Part shown: positions 1-7,350 of the stretch, piece after piece
How positions within the stretch are numbered: the stretch's first letter is position 1
Layout of the letters: every line of letters starts with the position of its first letter
Origin: Deltaproteobacteria bacterium
Lineage (GTDB): Bacteria; Myxococcota; Myxococcia; Myxococcales; 40CM-4-68-19
Direction of reading: 5' to 3'
Length of the DNA stretch: 50,463 nt
Assembly (NCBI GenBank): GCA_005879805.1
Contig: VBKL01000043.1
Location: 1-50,463, forward strand
Program-made: the position numbers and the translations under genes
Notes under the pieces: generated by a model
Seen by the model: only the letters and a program-made list of their open reading frames with translations
What the model was told of the DNA's origin: nothing
The model's database searches: none

Positions 1-431
1 GTCTTCAAGACGTGAGCATGATAGCGCTCGGCGAAGAGCGGCCCGCGCCGTCCCAACGCTTGGTTCACCCCGCGCGCGATCCGCACCTCGAGCCCCTTCA
101 TCCCGCGCGCCAGCGAGACGCGGTTCTCCGCCTCCGCGATGAGATGGAGGTGGTTGCTCTGCACCGAGCAGTGAGTGACGCGGAACCCGAAGCGATCCTT
201 TCCTTCCTGGAACGCGTCTTCAATCCGCCGGAACGCCTGGACGCGCCGGAGATTCGCGACATCCTTCGCGACACGGAGCGTGACGTGCACCGGATGGTGC
301 GGCGAGAGCGACGGCCTGCGGTCATGAGAGACCCGGCCACCAGGCTTGCGCGGCCGACCAGCGCCTTTCCGCGGACCGCCACGGCCCCGGTACTTCAGAT
401 CGATCGCGAGTTGTCGGGGTACACGCTTCAT
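1..431 (-). CDS. RAYT-like (REP-associated, Y1/IS200-type) transposase relative, partial
   Basis: The frame opens with ATG at 431 and stays open to the window edge, so the C-terminus is missing (about 143 residues visible). A basic N-terminus containing GGPRKGAGRPRKP leads into a Y1-transposase-like domain. The metal-binding HxH motif is seen as SNHLHLIAE, with histidines at about residues 94 and 96. A conserved end segment GRRGPLFAERYHAH follows. In classical REP-associated transposases the catalytic tyrosine lies in the helix just before that segment. Here the helix reads GLEVRIARGVNQAL with no tyrosine, so strand cleavage by the usual chemistry looks doubtful. From memory, similar proteins without the tyrosine are common in myxobacteria; this could be a domesticated family. 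No insertion-sequence ends are seen. Family confident, activity unknown. Confidence 0.82.
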   Translation of the reverse strand, partial: MKRVPRQLAIDLKYRGRGGPRKGAGRPRKPGGRVSHDRRPSLSPHHPVHVTLRVAKDVANLRRVQAFRRIEDAFQEGKDRFGFRVTHCSVQSNHLHLIAEAENRVSLARGMKGLEVRIARGVNQALGRRGPLFAERYHAHVLK

Positions 432-477
432 TGATTTCGGCAGACATTATCAGAGGGAGTTCTGCTTGTCAACTGCG

Positions 478-521
478 CACCTGGTTGGTCAAAGAAGCGT
501 CGTTGCATCGGTGACCAGGTG
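478..521. repeat. Imperfect hairpin upstream of the RAYT-like gene
   Basis: CACCTGGT (478-485) and its exact complement ACCAGGTG (514-521) flank a 28-base loop, with two further possible G-U pairs inside. It lies between the divergent RAYT-like gene and the MsbA-like gene. RAYT proteins act on palindromic REP sequences, so a link is possible, but the long loop is unlike a typical REP. It could equally be a terminator or chance. The rest of 432-670 shows no clear gene. Confidence 0.3.
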
Positions 522-670
522 ACGGTGTGTTCCAGATAGATGCGTGACACGGAGCTTTCCCAGGGCGCCCGGACGGCGACGGGATGCTTTTCGCTTTGCC
601 CGTCGCTGGCCGGGCGCAAAGCGTGAGCACGTCGTGGCCGCCGGAGAGTTGGGCGATAGCCGGGCTCCGA

Positions 671-2551
671 ATGGGAGCTGGCAAGGTGGCCACCCGGTCT
701 CCCTTGTGGCACGGTCCCCGGGTGCCAGGAGACTATCGACGCCTGCTTCACGCGGTGCGGCCGCACACGGGCCTGCTTGGCCTCGCCGTCGCGTCGATGC
801 TGGTGCTTGCCGCCGCCACCGGCGCCTTCTCCTGGCTCATCGGACCGCTCTTCCAGTACGTCTTCCAGGGAGGGGAGCTGAAGGGCCACGGCCTCCTCCC
901 GTTCCTCTCCACCATGGACCGGCGCACGCTGGAAGGCGCGCTCCCCATCGCCATCCTCCTCATCGCGCTCGTGCGCGGAGTCGCCTACTTCGGCCAGTTC
1001 TATTGCATGGGAATGCTCGGGCAGCGGGTCGTCGCCGACCTGCGCAGCGAGCTGCAGGCGAAGCTCCTTTCGCTACCGCCCTCCTTTTTCGCGCGGGCCT
1101 CCTCGGGCGATCTGCTCGCGCGCTTCGCCTCCGACGTGGCGGCCGTCGAGTTCGCCGTCACCTACGGTCTCGCGTCCTACCTGCGGGACGGCTTGCAAGT
1201 GATCGTGCTGCTCGGCGTCTGCGTCGCGCTCGACTGGCGCCTCGCCTTCTTCGCCTTCGTCGCGGTACCCGTCACCGTCTATCCCATCGTGCGCTTCGCG
1301 AAACGCCTCAAGCGCATCGCCACCCGCGGACAGGAACAGATCGGCTCCTTGCTCTCGCTGCTCCACGAGGCGCTCCAGGGCGTCCGCATCGTGCAGGCCT
1401 TCGGGATGGAGCGCTACGAAGAGGAGAAGTTCAGCGCCGAGCAGCGCCGCTATCTCGGCACCATGCGCCGCAGCTTCTTCGTACGGGCCATCTTCACTCC
1501 TACCATCGAGCTGATGGCGGCGGTCGGCATCGCCGCGACCATCGTGATCGCGGCCCGCGCCGTGGAGCACGGCGAGCTGCGTCCCGAACGCGTCATCTCC
1601 TTCCTCGCCACCATCGTGTTGCTCTACCAGCCGCTCAAGAACCTGGGCGGGACGGGCCAGGGCGTAATGCCGGGGCTCGCCGGCGCACGCCGCCTGTACG
1701 AGGTGCTGGACCTGCCCGAGGAGCCGGTCGAGGCGCCCGCCGCCATCGAGCTGCCGCGCTTGCGCAGCGAAGTGCGTTTCGAGGGCGTCTCGTTCCGCTA
1801 TCCGGCGCGCGCGGGCGCGAGCGAGGCGGCCGGGGTGAGCGGCGTTCCCCTCGTCCTTCGCGACGTAGACCTCACGCTTCGCCGCGGCGAAGTGGTCGCG
1901 CTGGTCGGACCGAGCGGGTCGGGAAAGACCACCCTGCTACAGCTCGTCCCGCGCTTCGCAGATCCCGCCTCCGGGCGCGTGCTCGTCGACGACCGCGACG
2001 TCCGCGAGGCATCGCTGAAGTCTTTGCGGGCGCAGATCTCGCTCGTCGCCCAGGAGACCTTCCTCTTCAACGACACCGTGCGGGCGAACATCGCCTACGG
2101 CCGGCCCGACGTGCCGCTCTCGCGCATCGAGGAGGCGGCCCGGGCCGCGCGCGCGGACGGGTTCATCCGCGCCCTGCCCCGCGGCTACGACGCCCTCGTC
2201 GGAGAGCGCGGAGCGACGCTTTCAGGTGGGCAGCGGCAGCGCATCGCCATCGCGCGCGCGCTCCTCAAGGACGCGCCGATCCTGCTCCTCGACGAAGCCA
2301 CCAGCTCCCTCGACACGGAAAGCGAACGCGAAGTGCAGCGTGCGCTCGACCGGCTGATGGAGGACCGGACGTGTCTCGTCATCGCGCACCGGCTCTCCAC
2401 CATCCAGAACGCCGACCGGATCGCGGTGCTCGTGCAGGGACGCATCGTCGAGCTCGGCACCCACGAAGAGCTCCTGCGCCTGCGCGGCGAGTACGCCCGC
2501 CTGCACGCCCTGCAGTTCGCGCCGCTCGCTGATCAGAGCCGCGCGGGGTGA
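671..2551 (+). CDS. ABC exporter, MsbA/lipid A-export type (fused permease-ATPase)
   Basis: A half-size ABC exporter. About six membrane helices in the first 330 residues are followed by one ATPase domain. Visible motifs are Walker A GPSGSGKTT, Q-loop SLVAQETFLFNDT, signature LSGGQRQRIAIARAL, Walker B ILLLDEATSSLD and the H-loop IAHRLSTI. It would work as an inner-membrane homodimer; the domain order and spacing resemble MsbA, which flips lipid A-core. No lipid-modifying genes are adjacent, so the substrate is inferred. The frame is open from 584. I chose ATG 671, but GTG 722 starts right at the conserved YRRLLHAVRPH segment, and neither has a clear Shine-Dalgarno sequence. Length (about 610-626 residues) is normal. 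Confidence 0.88.
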   Translation: MGAGKVATRSPLWHGPRVPGDYRRLLHAVRPHTGLLGLAVASMLVLAAATGAFSWLIGPLFQYVFQGGELKGHGLLPFLSTMDRRTLEGALPIAILLIALVRGVAYFGQFYCMGMLGQRVVADLRSELQAKLLSLPPSFFARASSGDLLARFASDVAAVEFAVTYGLASYLRDGLQVIVLLGVCVALDWRLAFFAFVAVPVTVYPIVRFAKRLKRIATRGQEQIGSLLSLLHEALQGVRIVQAFGMERYEEEKFSAEQRRYLGTMRRSFFVRAIFTPTIELMAAVGIAATIVIAARAVEHGELRPERVISFLATIVLLYQPLKNLGGTGQGVMPGLAGARRLYEVLDLPEEPVEAPAAIELPRLRSEVRFEGVSFRYPARAGASEAAGVSGVPLVLRDVDLTLRRGEVVALVGPSGSGKTTLLQLVPRFADPASGRVLVDDRDVREASLKSLRAQISLVAQETFLFNDTVRANIAYGRPDVPLSRIEEAARAARADGFIRALPRGYDALVGERGATLSGGQRQRIAIARALLKDAPILLLDEATSSLDTESEREVQRALDRLMEDRTCLVIAHRLSTIQNADRIAVLVQGRIVELGTHEELLRLRGEYARLHALQFAPLADQSRAG

Positions 2552-2600
2552 GGGCGGCACTTGCGATCCGCCGCGGGATCGCTGTAACCCTTGGGCAGTC

Positions 2601-3068
2601 ATGGGGCGGGTGCCGGACAAACGCCAGACGCTGCTGCACTTCCTCGAGCGCGGCGTCACCATGGTGCATCTCGATGCTCGCCAGCCGGGTGTGGTGGTGC
2701 CGCCGCAGTACGCGCAAGAGCCGCATCTGCGGCTCAACCTCAGCTACCGATACAACATCCCCGACCTCGAGCTGAGGGAGCGCGGCGTCCAGGCGACGCT
2801 CTCGTTCGGCGGCCGGCCGTTCCGCTGCGTCTTGCCGTGGGGATCGATCTTCGGGATCACCAGCCACGCCGGTGAAGGACAGGTGTGGCCAGAGGATCTT
2901 CCCGGCGAGGTGATGGAAGGGATCGCGACCAGGCGGGATCCGAAAGCGGCGGAGGACGCTCACGTGAGGCCTTCGCTGAGCTGCGTAGCGAGCGGAAACG
3001 GCGAGAAGGCGCCGGCGGAACCGGGGCAGACCGATCGCCCGAGGCCGCACCTCCGCCTGGTTCGTTAG
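2601..3068 (+). CDS. sspB: ClpXP protease adaptor SspB
   Basis: 155 residues. The substrate-binding fold is recognisable from GVVVPP near residue 30, HLRLNLSYRYNIPDLEL, TLSFGGRPF and the VPWGSIFGITSHAGEGQVWPEDLP block, which corresponds to the vPW-aVfgI-s segment of the family. SspB holds ssrA-tagged or other substrates and brings them to ClpXP in the cytoplasm. A hydrophilic linker rich in E, A, P and R follows, and the protein ends RPHLRLVR. This closely resembles the ClpX-docking tail of the enterobacterial protein (RPALRVVK), which supports function strongly. It starts 49 bases after the exporter. Its TAG stop overlaps the TAA stop of the convergent pgl gene at 3065-3068. Confidence 0.88.
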   Translation: MGRVPDKRQTLLHFLERGVTMVHLDARQPGVVVPPQYAQEPHLRLNLSYRYNIPDLELRERGVQATLSFGGRPFRCVLPWGSIFGITSHAGEGQVWPEDLPGEVMEGIATRRDPKAAEDAHVRPSLSCVASGNGEKAPAEPGQTDRPRPHLRLVR

Positions 3069-3808
3069 CTCTGGCCTTCGAGCTTCGACGCCGCCTCGCG
3101 CGAGGCGAACACCACCACCCGCCCCACCGCGTGCCGCAGCCACTGGGCGGGGCAGGCCACCAGATCTTCCTTGCCGCGCAGCGTCTGCTCGAGGACGGCA
3201 GCCTTCTTTCCGGAGGAGACCTGCAGCGCGACCGAGCGCGCGGTCACGATGGGGAACGGAGTGAGCGTGAGCCGGTCGAGGTGCGGCTCGACATGCTCGG
3301 GAGCGGGGACGTGGCGCACGAGGTCGGTATCGCCGCGGTCGGCGGAGCTTTCCCGACCGGCGAAGAGCGAGCAGATGTGGCCGTCGGGTCCGAGGCCGAG
3401 CAGGACCAGATCGAAGCGGGGCGGTTCGCCCGCGATCTCCCGGATGACGGACGCGTAGCGCTGCGCTTCCTCGGCGAGGTCGTTGGCCTCCCCGTGCAGC
3501 CGGTGCACCTGGGTGTCGAGGACCGGCACCTGGGAGAACAGCTCCCGCTGCGCGAGGCCGTAATTGGACTCGGGGTGTGAAGGGGGAACCGCGCGATCGT
3601 CGGTGAAGAAGAAGTGCAGCTTGTCCCACGGAATCCGCCGCCGGAGAGCCCCGCGCAATTCTTCGAAGAGAGGCGGCGCGGACGTTCCGCCGGTGAGGGC
3701 GACGAGCGCCTTGCCGCGCGCGGCGGTGGCGCCGGCGGTCGCCTCGAGGAAGAGCTCGGCGGCACCCGCGACGACCGCCTGCGCGTCGCGGACTACGAGG
3801 ACGTCCAT
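3065..3808 (-). CDS. pgl: 6-phosphogluconolactonase
   Basis: 247 residues, normal for the DevB/Pgl family. It hydrolyses 6-phosphogluconolactone to 6-phosphogluconate, the second oxidative pentose phosphate step. Typical motifs are VALTGGTSAPPLFEEL near the N-terminus, LHFFFTDDRAVPPSHPESNYGLA in the middle (the conserved TDDR-VP segment) and DLVLLGLGPDGHICSLF, which carries the catalytic histidine. It is the last gene of the minus-strand operon and overlaps the end of opcA by 16 bases, which suggests coupled translation and fits its role directly after Zwf. Confidence 0.95.
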   Translation of the reverse strand: MDVLVVRDAQAVVAGAAELFLEATAGATAARGKALVALTGGTSAPPLFEELRGALRRRIPWDKLHFFFTDDRAVPPSHPESNYGLAQRELFSQVPVLDTQVHRLHGEANDLAEEAQRYASVIREIAGEPPRFDLVLLGLGPDGHICSLFAGRESSADRGDTDLVRHVPAPEHVEPHLDRLTLTPFPIVTARSVALQVSSGKKAAVLEQTLRGKEDLVACPAQWLRHAVGRVVVFASREAASKLEGQS

Positions 3809-4893
3809 CGCGTGAGATCCATCCTGGCAGCCGCCTGCGCTGCCTCGGCGTACAGCTCGTCGCGTCCCGAGAGGAGCTTGAGCTCGATGGAAAGGAGGCG
3901 CCCGGGCGTCTCTGGTGGAAGCCGGACGCGGTTGACGACCTCGCCGTCGTCATCGCCCTTCACTTCCGCGATGAGGATCGACCGCTCGCGCCGCAGCGTG
4001 AACGTCACCGGCGGTGCGGCGAACTGGAGCTCGACCACGTTGCCACGGGTGACGGGCGCGGCGGCCATCGGCGCATCGCCGGGCGGGCCGTCTCCTCCTC
4101 CGGGGACCGGAGAATCCACCTCCGGTGCCGATCCGATCGCCAGCTCGACCTTCGCGCGCTTGACCCGCGTGGCGAACCATCCGCCGAGGAGCGCTCCTTC
4201 GGCTCCCACGTCGCCGGCGCAGACCACGCGCGCCGATTGCAGCCTGCTGCGATGCTCGCGCAGGCTCGGGACGTCGAGCAGCTCCGCCGCGAGCCCCTGC
4301 CAGGGAAAGATGCGGGCCCAGGCCAGATCGCCGATGGGAGCGCCCCGCGCGAGCAGCTGGGCGACGGCGCGCAGCGAGGCGAGAGGGCGCGTCCCGGAAT
4401 CGATGACGATCCGATCGCCGAGCTCCATCGCATGCTGGAAGAGCGGGCCCTCCGGCCTGCCGCCCCAGACGACCACGCGCGGCAGCTCCGGCAAGAGCAG
4501 CCCGGTCATCGCCGACTCGAGGTGGCGGACGGCCCGGCCCCGGGCGAGCAGGACGATGCGCTCGAGAGCGACGGTGCCGGCGGCGCGCACGGCGGCGACC
4601 CGCGCGCTCGCCGCCGGAGGTTCGGCCTTGGCCTCGGCGATGAGCACCACCATCCGGCAGGGATGGACCCGCGCCGCCGTCTCCAGCGCGGGCCGCGCCC
4701 GCTCGTAGGCGGCCTGGCTGAAGTAGATGGCGACGAGGTTCAGGGTCGATACGGTCTCCCCCGCGCTCCCGGCCAGGTCGCGCGCGTCCTGCAGCATTCT
4801 CTGCAGCTTGCCGAGATCGAAACCCTCGTCGAAGTCGATGCTCAACTCGGCGCGAGAGCCCTGCCCTGCCGCGATGGGTTCGCCCAGGGTCAT
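3793..4893 (-). CDS. opcA: Glucose-6-phosphate dehydrogenase assembly protein OpcA
   Basis: 366 residues. It matches OpcA, first known from cyanobacteria and also found in actinobacteria, where it promotes assembly or redox activation of glucose-6-phosphate dehydrogenase. Seen here are TVSTLNLVAIY near residue 45, a Rossmann-like N-terminal part with RIVLLARGRA, then LLPELPRVVVWGG, LGDRIVIDSG, DLAWARIFPWQGLAAE and a C-terminal FTLRRERSILIAEV strand region. A proline- and glycine-rich insert (about residues 268-290) separates the two halves. The ATG overlaps the zwf stop by 4 bases (4890-4893), the pairing expected for a Zwf partner. Confidence 0.88.
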   Translation of the reverse strand: MTLGEPIAAGQGSRAELSIDFDEGFDLGKLQRMLQDARDLAGSAGETVSTLNLVAIYFSQAAYERARPALETAARVHPCRMVVLIAEAKAEPPAASARVAAVRAAGTVALERIVLLARGRAVRHLESAMTGLLLPELPRVVVWGGRPEGPLFQHAMELGDRIVIDSGTRPLASLRAVAQLLARGAPIGDLAWARIFPWQGLAAELLDVPSLREHRSRLQSARVVCAGDVGAEGALLGGWFATRVKRAKVELAIGSAPEVDSPVPGGGDGPPGDAPMAAAPVTRGNVVELQFAAPPVTFTLRRERSILIAEVKGDDDGEVVNRVRLPPETPGRLLSIELKLLSGRDELYAEAAQAAARMDLTRWTSS

Positions 4894-6440
4894 GGCCGCC
4901 TCCAGGCGCGCCCGTCGGAGGCGATGAGCGCGTCGCCCTCGCGGGGCCCCCAGGTTCCCGCCTCGTAGGAAAAGGGCGGAGGCGACTCGGGCGACTCGGT
5001 GACCCCGAGGATCCCGCCGACGAGCTTCCAGGCCGCCTCGACCTCGTCCTTGCGGGTGAAGAGCGTCTGATCGCCCTTGAGCGCATCGAGGAGCAACCGC
5101 TCGTAGGCCTCGGGAGGCGCGCCGGCGAAGGCGGTCCCGTAGCGGAAATCCATGCTCACGGTGCGCGGACGATATCGCTCTCCGGGCACTTTGGCGGAGA
5201 AGCGCAGCGCGATCCCTTCCTCGGGCTGTACGCGGATGACGAGCACGTTGGGGGCGCTCGCGCCTTCTCCGAAGAGCGAATGCGGGATCCTGCGAAACTG
5301 GATCGCGATCTCGGTGGTCCGCTTGGGGAGCCGCTTGCCGCTGCGCAAGTAGAAGGGCACGCCGTCCCAGCGCCAGCTGTTGATCCCGAGCTTCACGGCG
5401 ACGAAGGTCGGCGTGCGCGAGCCCTTCGCGACGGCCTTCTCCACCTGGTAGCCGGGAACGTCGGCGCCGCCGATCTGGCCGGCGGTGTACTGCCCGAGGA
5501 CCACCCGCTGCGCCACCGCTTCCGGCGTGTCGATGGGGCAGAGAGCGCGAAGCACCTTGATCTTCTCGTCGCGCACCGCGTCCGCGTCGAAGGCCACCGG
5601 GGCCTCCATCGCGGTCAGGCAGACGAGCTGCAGGACGTGGTTCTGGATCATGTCGCGAAGGATGCCCGCTTCCTCGTAGTACCTTCCTCGCGACTCGACG
5701 CCGAGCTCCTCCGCGGCGGTGATCTGGACCTGGTCCACGTACTGCCGGTTCCAGATGGGCTCGAAGATGGTGTTGCCAAAGCGGAAGACGAGGAGGTTCT
5801 GGACCGTCTCCTTGCCGAGGTAGTGGTCGATGCGGAAGACCTGCTTCTCGTCCATCACCTCGAGGACCAGCCGGTTCAGCGCGCGGGCGGAGGCGAGATC
5901 GCGGCCGAACGGCTTCTCGATGACGACGCGGGTGAAGCGGGAATCGTTCCGCGGCCGGATCAGGCGGTGCTCGTGGAGCTTCTTGAGGAGCGTCGGAAAG
6001 GTGCTGGGAGGCGTCGCGAAGTAGAAGAGGCGGTTCCCGCGGGTGGCGCGGGTGCGATCGACCTCCTCGAGCTGGGCAGCGAGGCGGCGGAACGTGTCGT
6101 CCTCGTCGAAGGGGCCGGCGACGTAGCGCAGCCCGGCCCCGAAATCGCGCCACACCTCCGGGTCCACCGGCTTGGTGCGCGAGAACTTCCCCACCGCCTC
6201 GCGCATCCCGTCCGCGTACTCCTGGTGCGTGAAGGGCGACTTCGATACGCCGGCGATCCCGAAGGCGGCCGGGAGGTGCGCCCCGAGCGCCAGGTTGTAG
6301 AGGGCCGGAAGGAGCTTGCGGTGGGCGAGATCGCCGCTTGCGCCGAAGACCACCATCGCGCACGGGTCCGGAGGCGTCTCCGCGCGCAGCCCGGGCCGCA
6401 ACGGGTTCGGCACCTCGTCGTGCTCGGGAGCGTACGGCAT
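4890..6440 (-). CDS. zwf: Glucose-6-phosphate 1-dehydrogenase
   Basis: 516 residues, full length. It oxidises glucose-6-phosphate to 6-phosphogluconolactone. The nucleotide-binding motif is VFGASGDLAHRKLLPALYNL near residues 31-50, and the active-site signature is RIDHYLGKETVQNL with the catalytic Asp-His. The C-terminal block with YLRSGKRLPKR and EIAIQFR binds substrate. It follows gnd by one base and overlaps opcA by four. The N-terminal 25 residues before the Rossmann strand are poorly conserved, but no better start is seen. Confidence 0.96.
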   Translation of the reverse strand: MPYAPEHDEVPNPLRPGLRAETPPDPCAMVVFGASGDLAHRKLLPALYNLALGAHLPAAFGIAGVSKSPFTHQEYADGMREAVGKFSRTKPVDPEVWRDFGAGLRYVAGPFDEDDTFRRLAAQLEEVDRTRATRGNRLFYFATPPSTFPTLLKKLHEHRLIRPRNDSRFTRVVIEKPFGRDLASARALNRLVLEVMDEKQVFRIDHYLGKETVQNLLVFRFGNTIFEPIWNRQYVDQVQITAAEELGVESRGRYYEEAGILRDMIQNHVLQLVCLTAMEAPVAFDADAVRDEKIKVLRALCPIDTPEAVAQRVVLGQYTAGQIGGADVPGYQVEKAVAKGSRTPTFVAVKLGINSWRWDGVPFYLRSGKRLPKRTTEIAIQFRRIPHSLFGEGASAPNVLVIRVQPEEGIALRFSAKVPGERYRPRTVSMDFRYGTAFAGAPPEAYERLLLDALKGDQTLFTRKDEVEAAWKLVGGILGVTESPESPPPFSYEAGTWGPREGDALIASDGRAWRRP

Positions 6441-6441
6441 T

Positions 6442-7350
6442 TCAGCTCTTCTTCACGGCATGCCCGCCGAACTCGTTGCGCAGCGCGGCCTGCACCTTGG
6501 CGCCGAACGATTCCTTCTGGCGCGAAGCGATCCGCCCGAGGAGCGACAGGGTGATGACCGGCGCGGAAACGTTCTGATCGATGGCGGCCTGTACCGTCCA
6601 GCGGCCCTCGCCGCTGTCCTCGACGTAGCCCTTGATCCCCTCCAGGCGCGCATCCTTGGCGAAGGCGTCGGCGAGCAGATCGAGGAGCCAGGAGCGGACC
6701 ACGCTGCCCTGCATCCAGGTGCGCGCGATGCCTCCGAGATCCAGGCCTGGGAAGGGCGAGGACTGGAGCACCTCGAATCCTTCCCCGTACGCAGCCATGA
6801 GGCCGTACTCGATTCCGTTGTGCACCATCTTCACATAGTGCCCGGAGCCGGCAGGACCGGTATGGATGAGCCCTTTCTCCGGCGCGAGCGTCTTGAAGAT
6901 CGGCTCGGCGATCTTGTAGGCGTGATCGCTCCCGCCCACCATCAGGCAGTACCCGTTCTCGAGGCCCCAGATGCCTCCGCTCGTCCCCGCGTCGAGGAAG
7001 TGGACCCCCCGCTGCGACAGCTCGTTGGCCCTGCGCATCGAGTCGCGGAAGTTGGAGTTGCCGCCGTCGATGATGACGTCGCCTCGGGAGAGCTTGGCGG
7101 CGAGCGAGACGACGAGCTCCTCGGTGATCTTCCCCGCCGGCACCATGGTCCAGACGACGCGAGGTGGCTCGAGCGCGGCGATCACCTCGTCGAGAGTCGT
7201 CGCCGGAGCGGCCCCGAACTTCGACAGATCCGCCGCGCGGCGGGAATCGACGTCGTAGGCGACCACCCGGTGCCCGCCCTTGAGCAGGCGCTGCACCATG
7301 TTGCCGCCCATCCTTCCGAGGCCGAGCATCGCGATCTGCATCTGGGTCAT
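6442..7350 (-). CDS. gnd: 6-phosphogluconate dehydrogenase (decarboxylating), short form
   Basis: 302 residues, the short GntZ/YqeC-type class rather than the ~470-residue enterobacterial form. It converts 6-phosphogluconate to ribulose-5-phosphate with loss of CO2. Seen are the dinucleotide motif MLGLGRMGGNM (residues 8-18), VIIDGGNSNFRDSMRR, FLDAGTSGGIWGLENGYCLMVGG and the active-site segment GSGHYVKMVHNGIEYGLM. After the second strand the sequence is VVAYDVDSRR. An aspartate here, instead of the NRT found in NADP enzymes, suggests NAD preference. The ATG overlaps the tal-pgi stop by four bases. Confidence 0.94.
   Translation of the reverse strand: MTQMQIAMLGLGRMGGNMVQRLLKGGHRVVAYDVDSRRAADLSKFGAAPATTLDEVIAALEPPRVVWTMVPAGKITEELVVSLAAKLSRGDVIIDGGNSNFRDSMRRANELSQRGVHFLDAGTSGGIWGLENGYCLMVGGSDHAYKIAEPIFKTLAPEKGLIHTGPAGSGHYVKMVHNGIEYGLMAAYGEGFEVLQSSPFPGLDLGGIARTWMQGSVVRSWLLDLLADAFAKDARLEGIKGYVEDSGEGRWTVQAAIDQNVSAPVITLSLLGRIASRQKESFGAKVQAALRNEFGGHAVKKS

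Noticed and set aside
544..2532. A 660-codon open frame overlapping the MsbA-like gene in another frame
   Set aside because: It is arginine- and alanine-rich with no motif. At this GC content stop codons are rare, and the overlapping frame carries all the ABC motifs.
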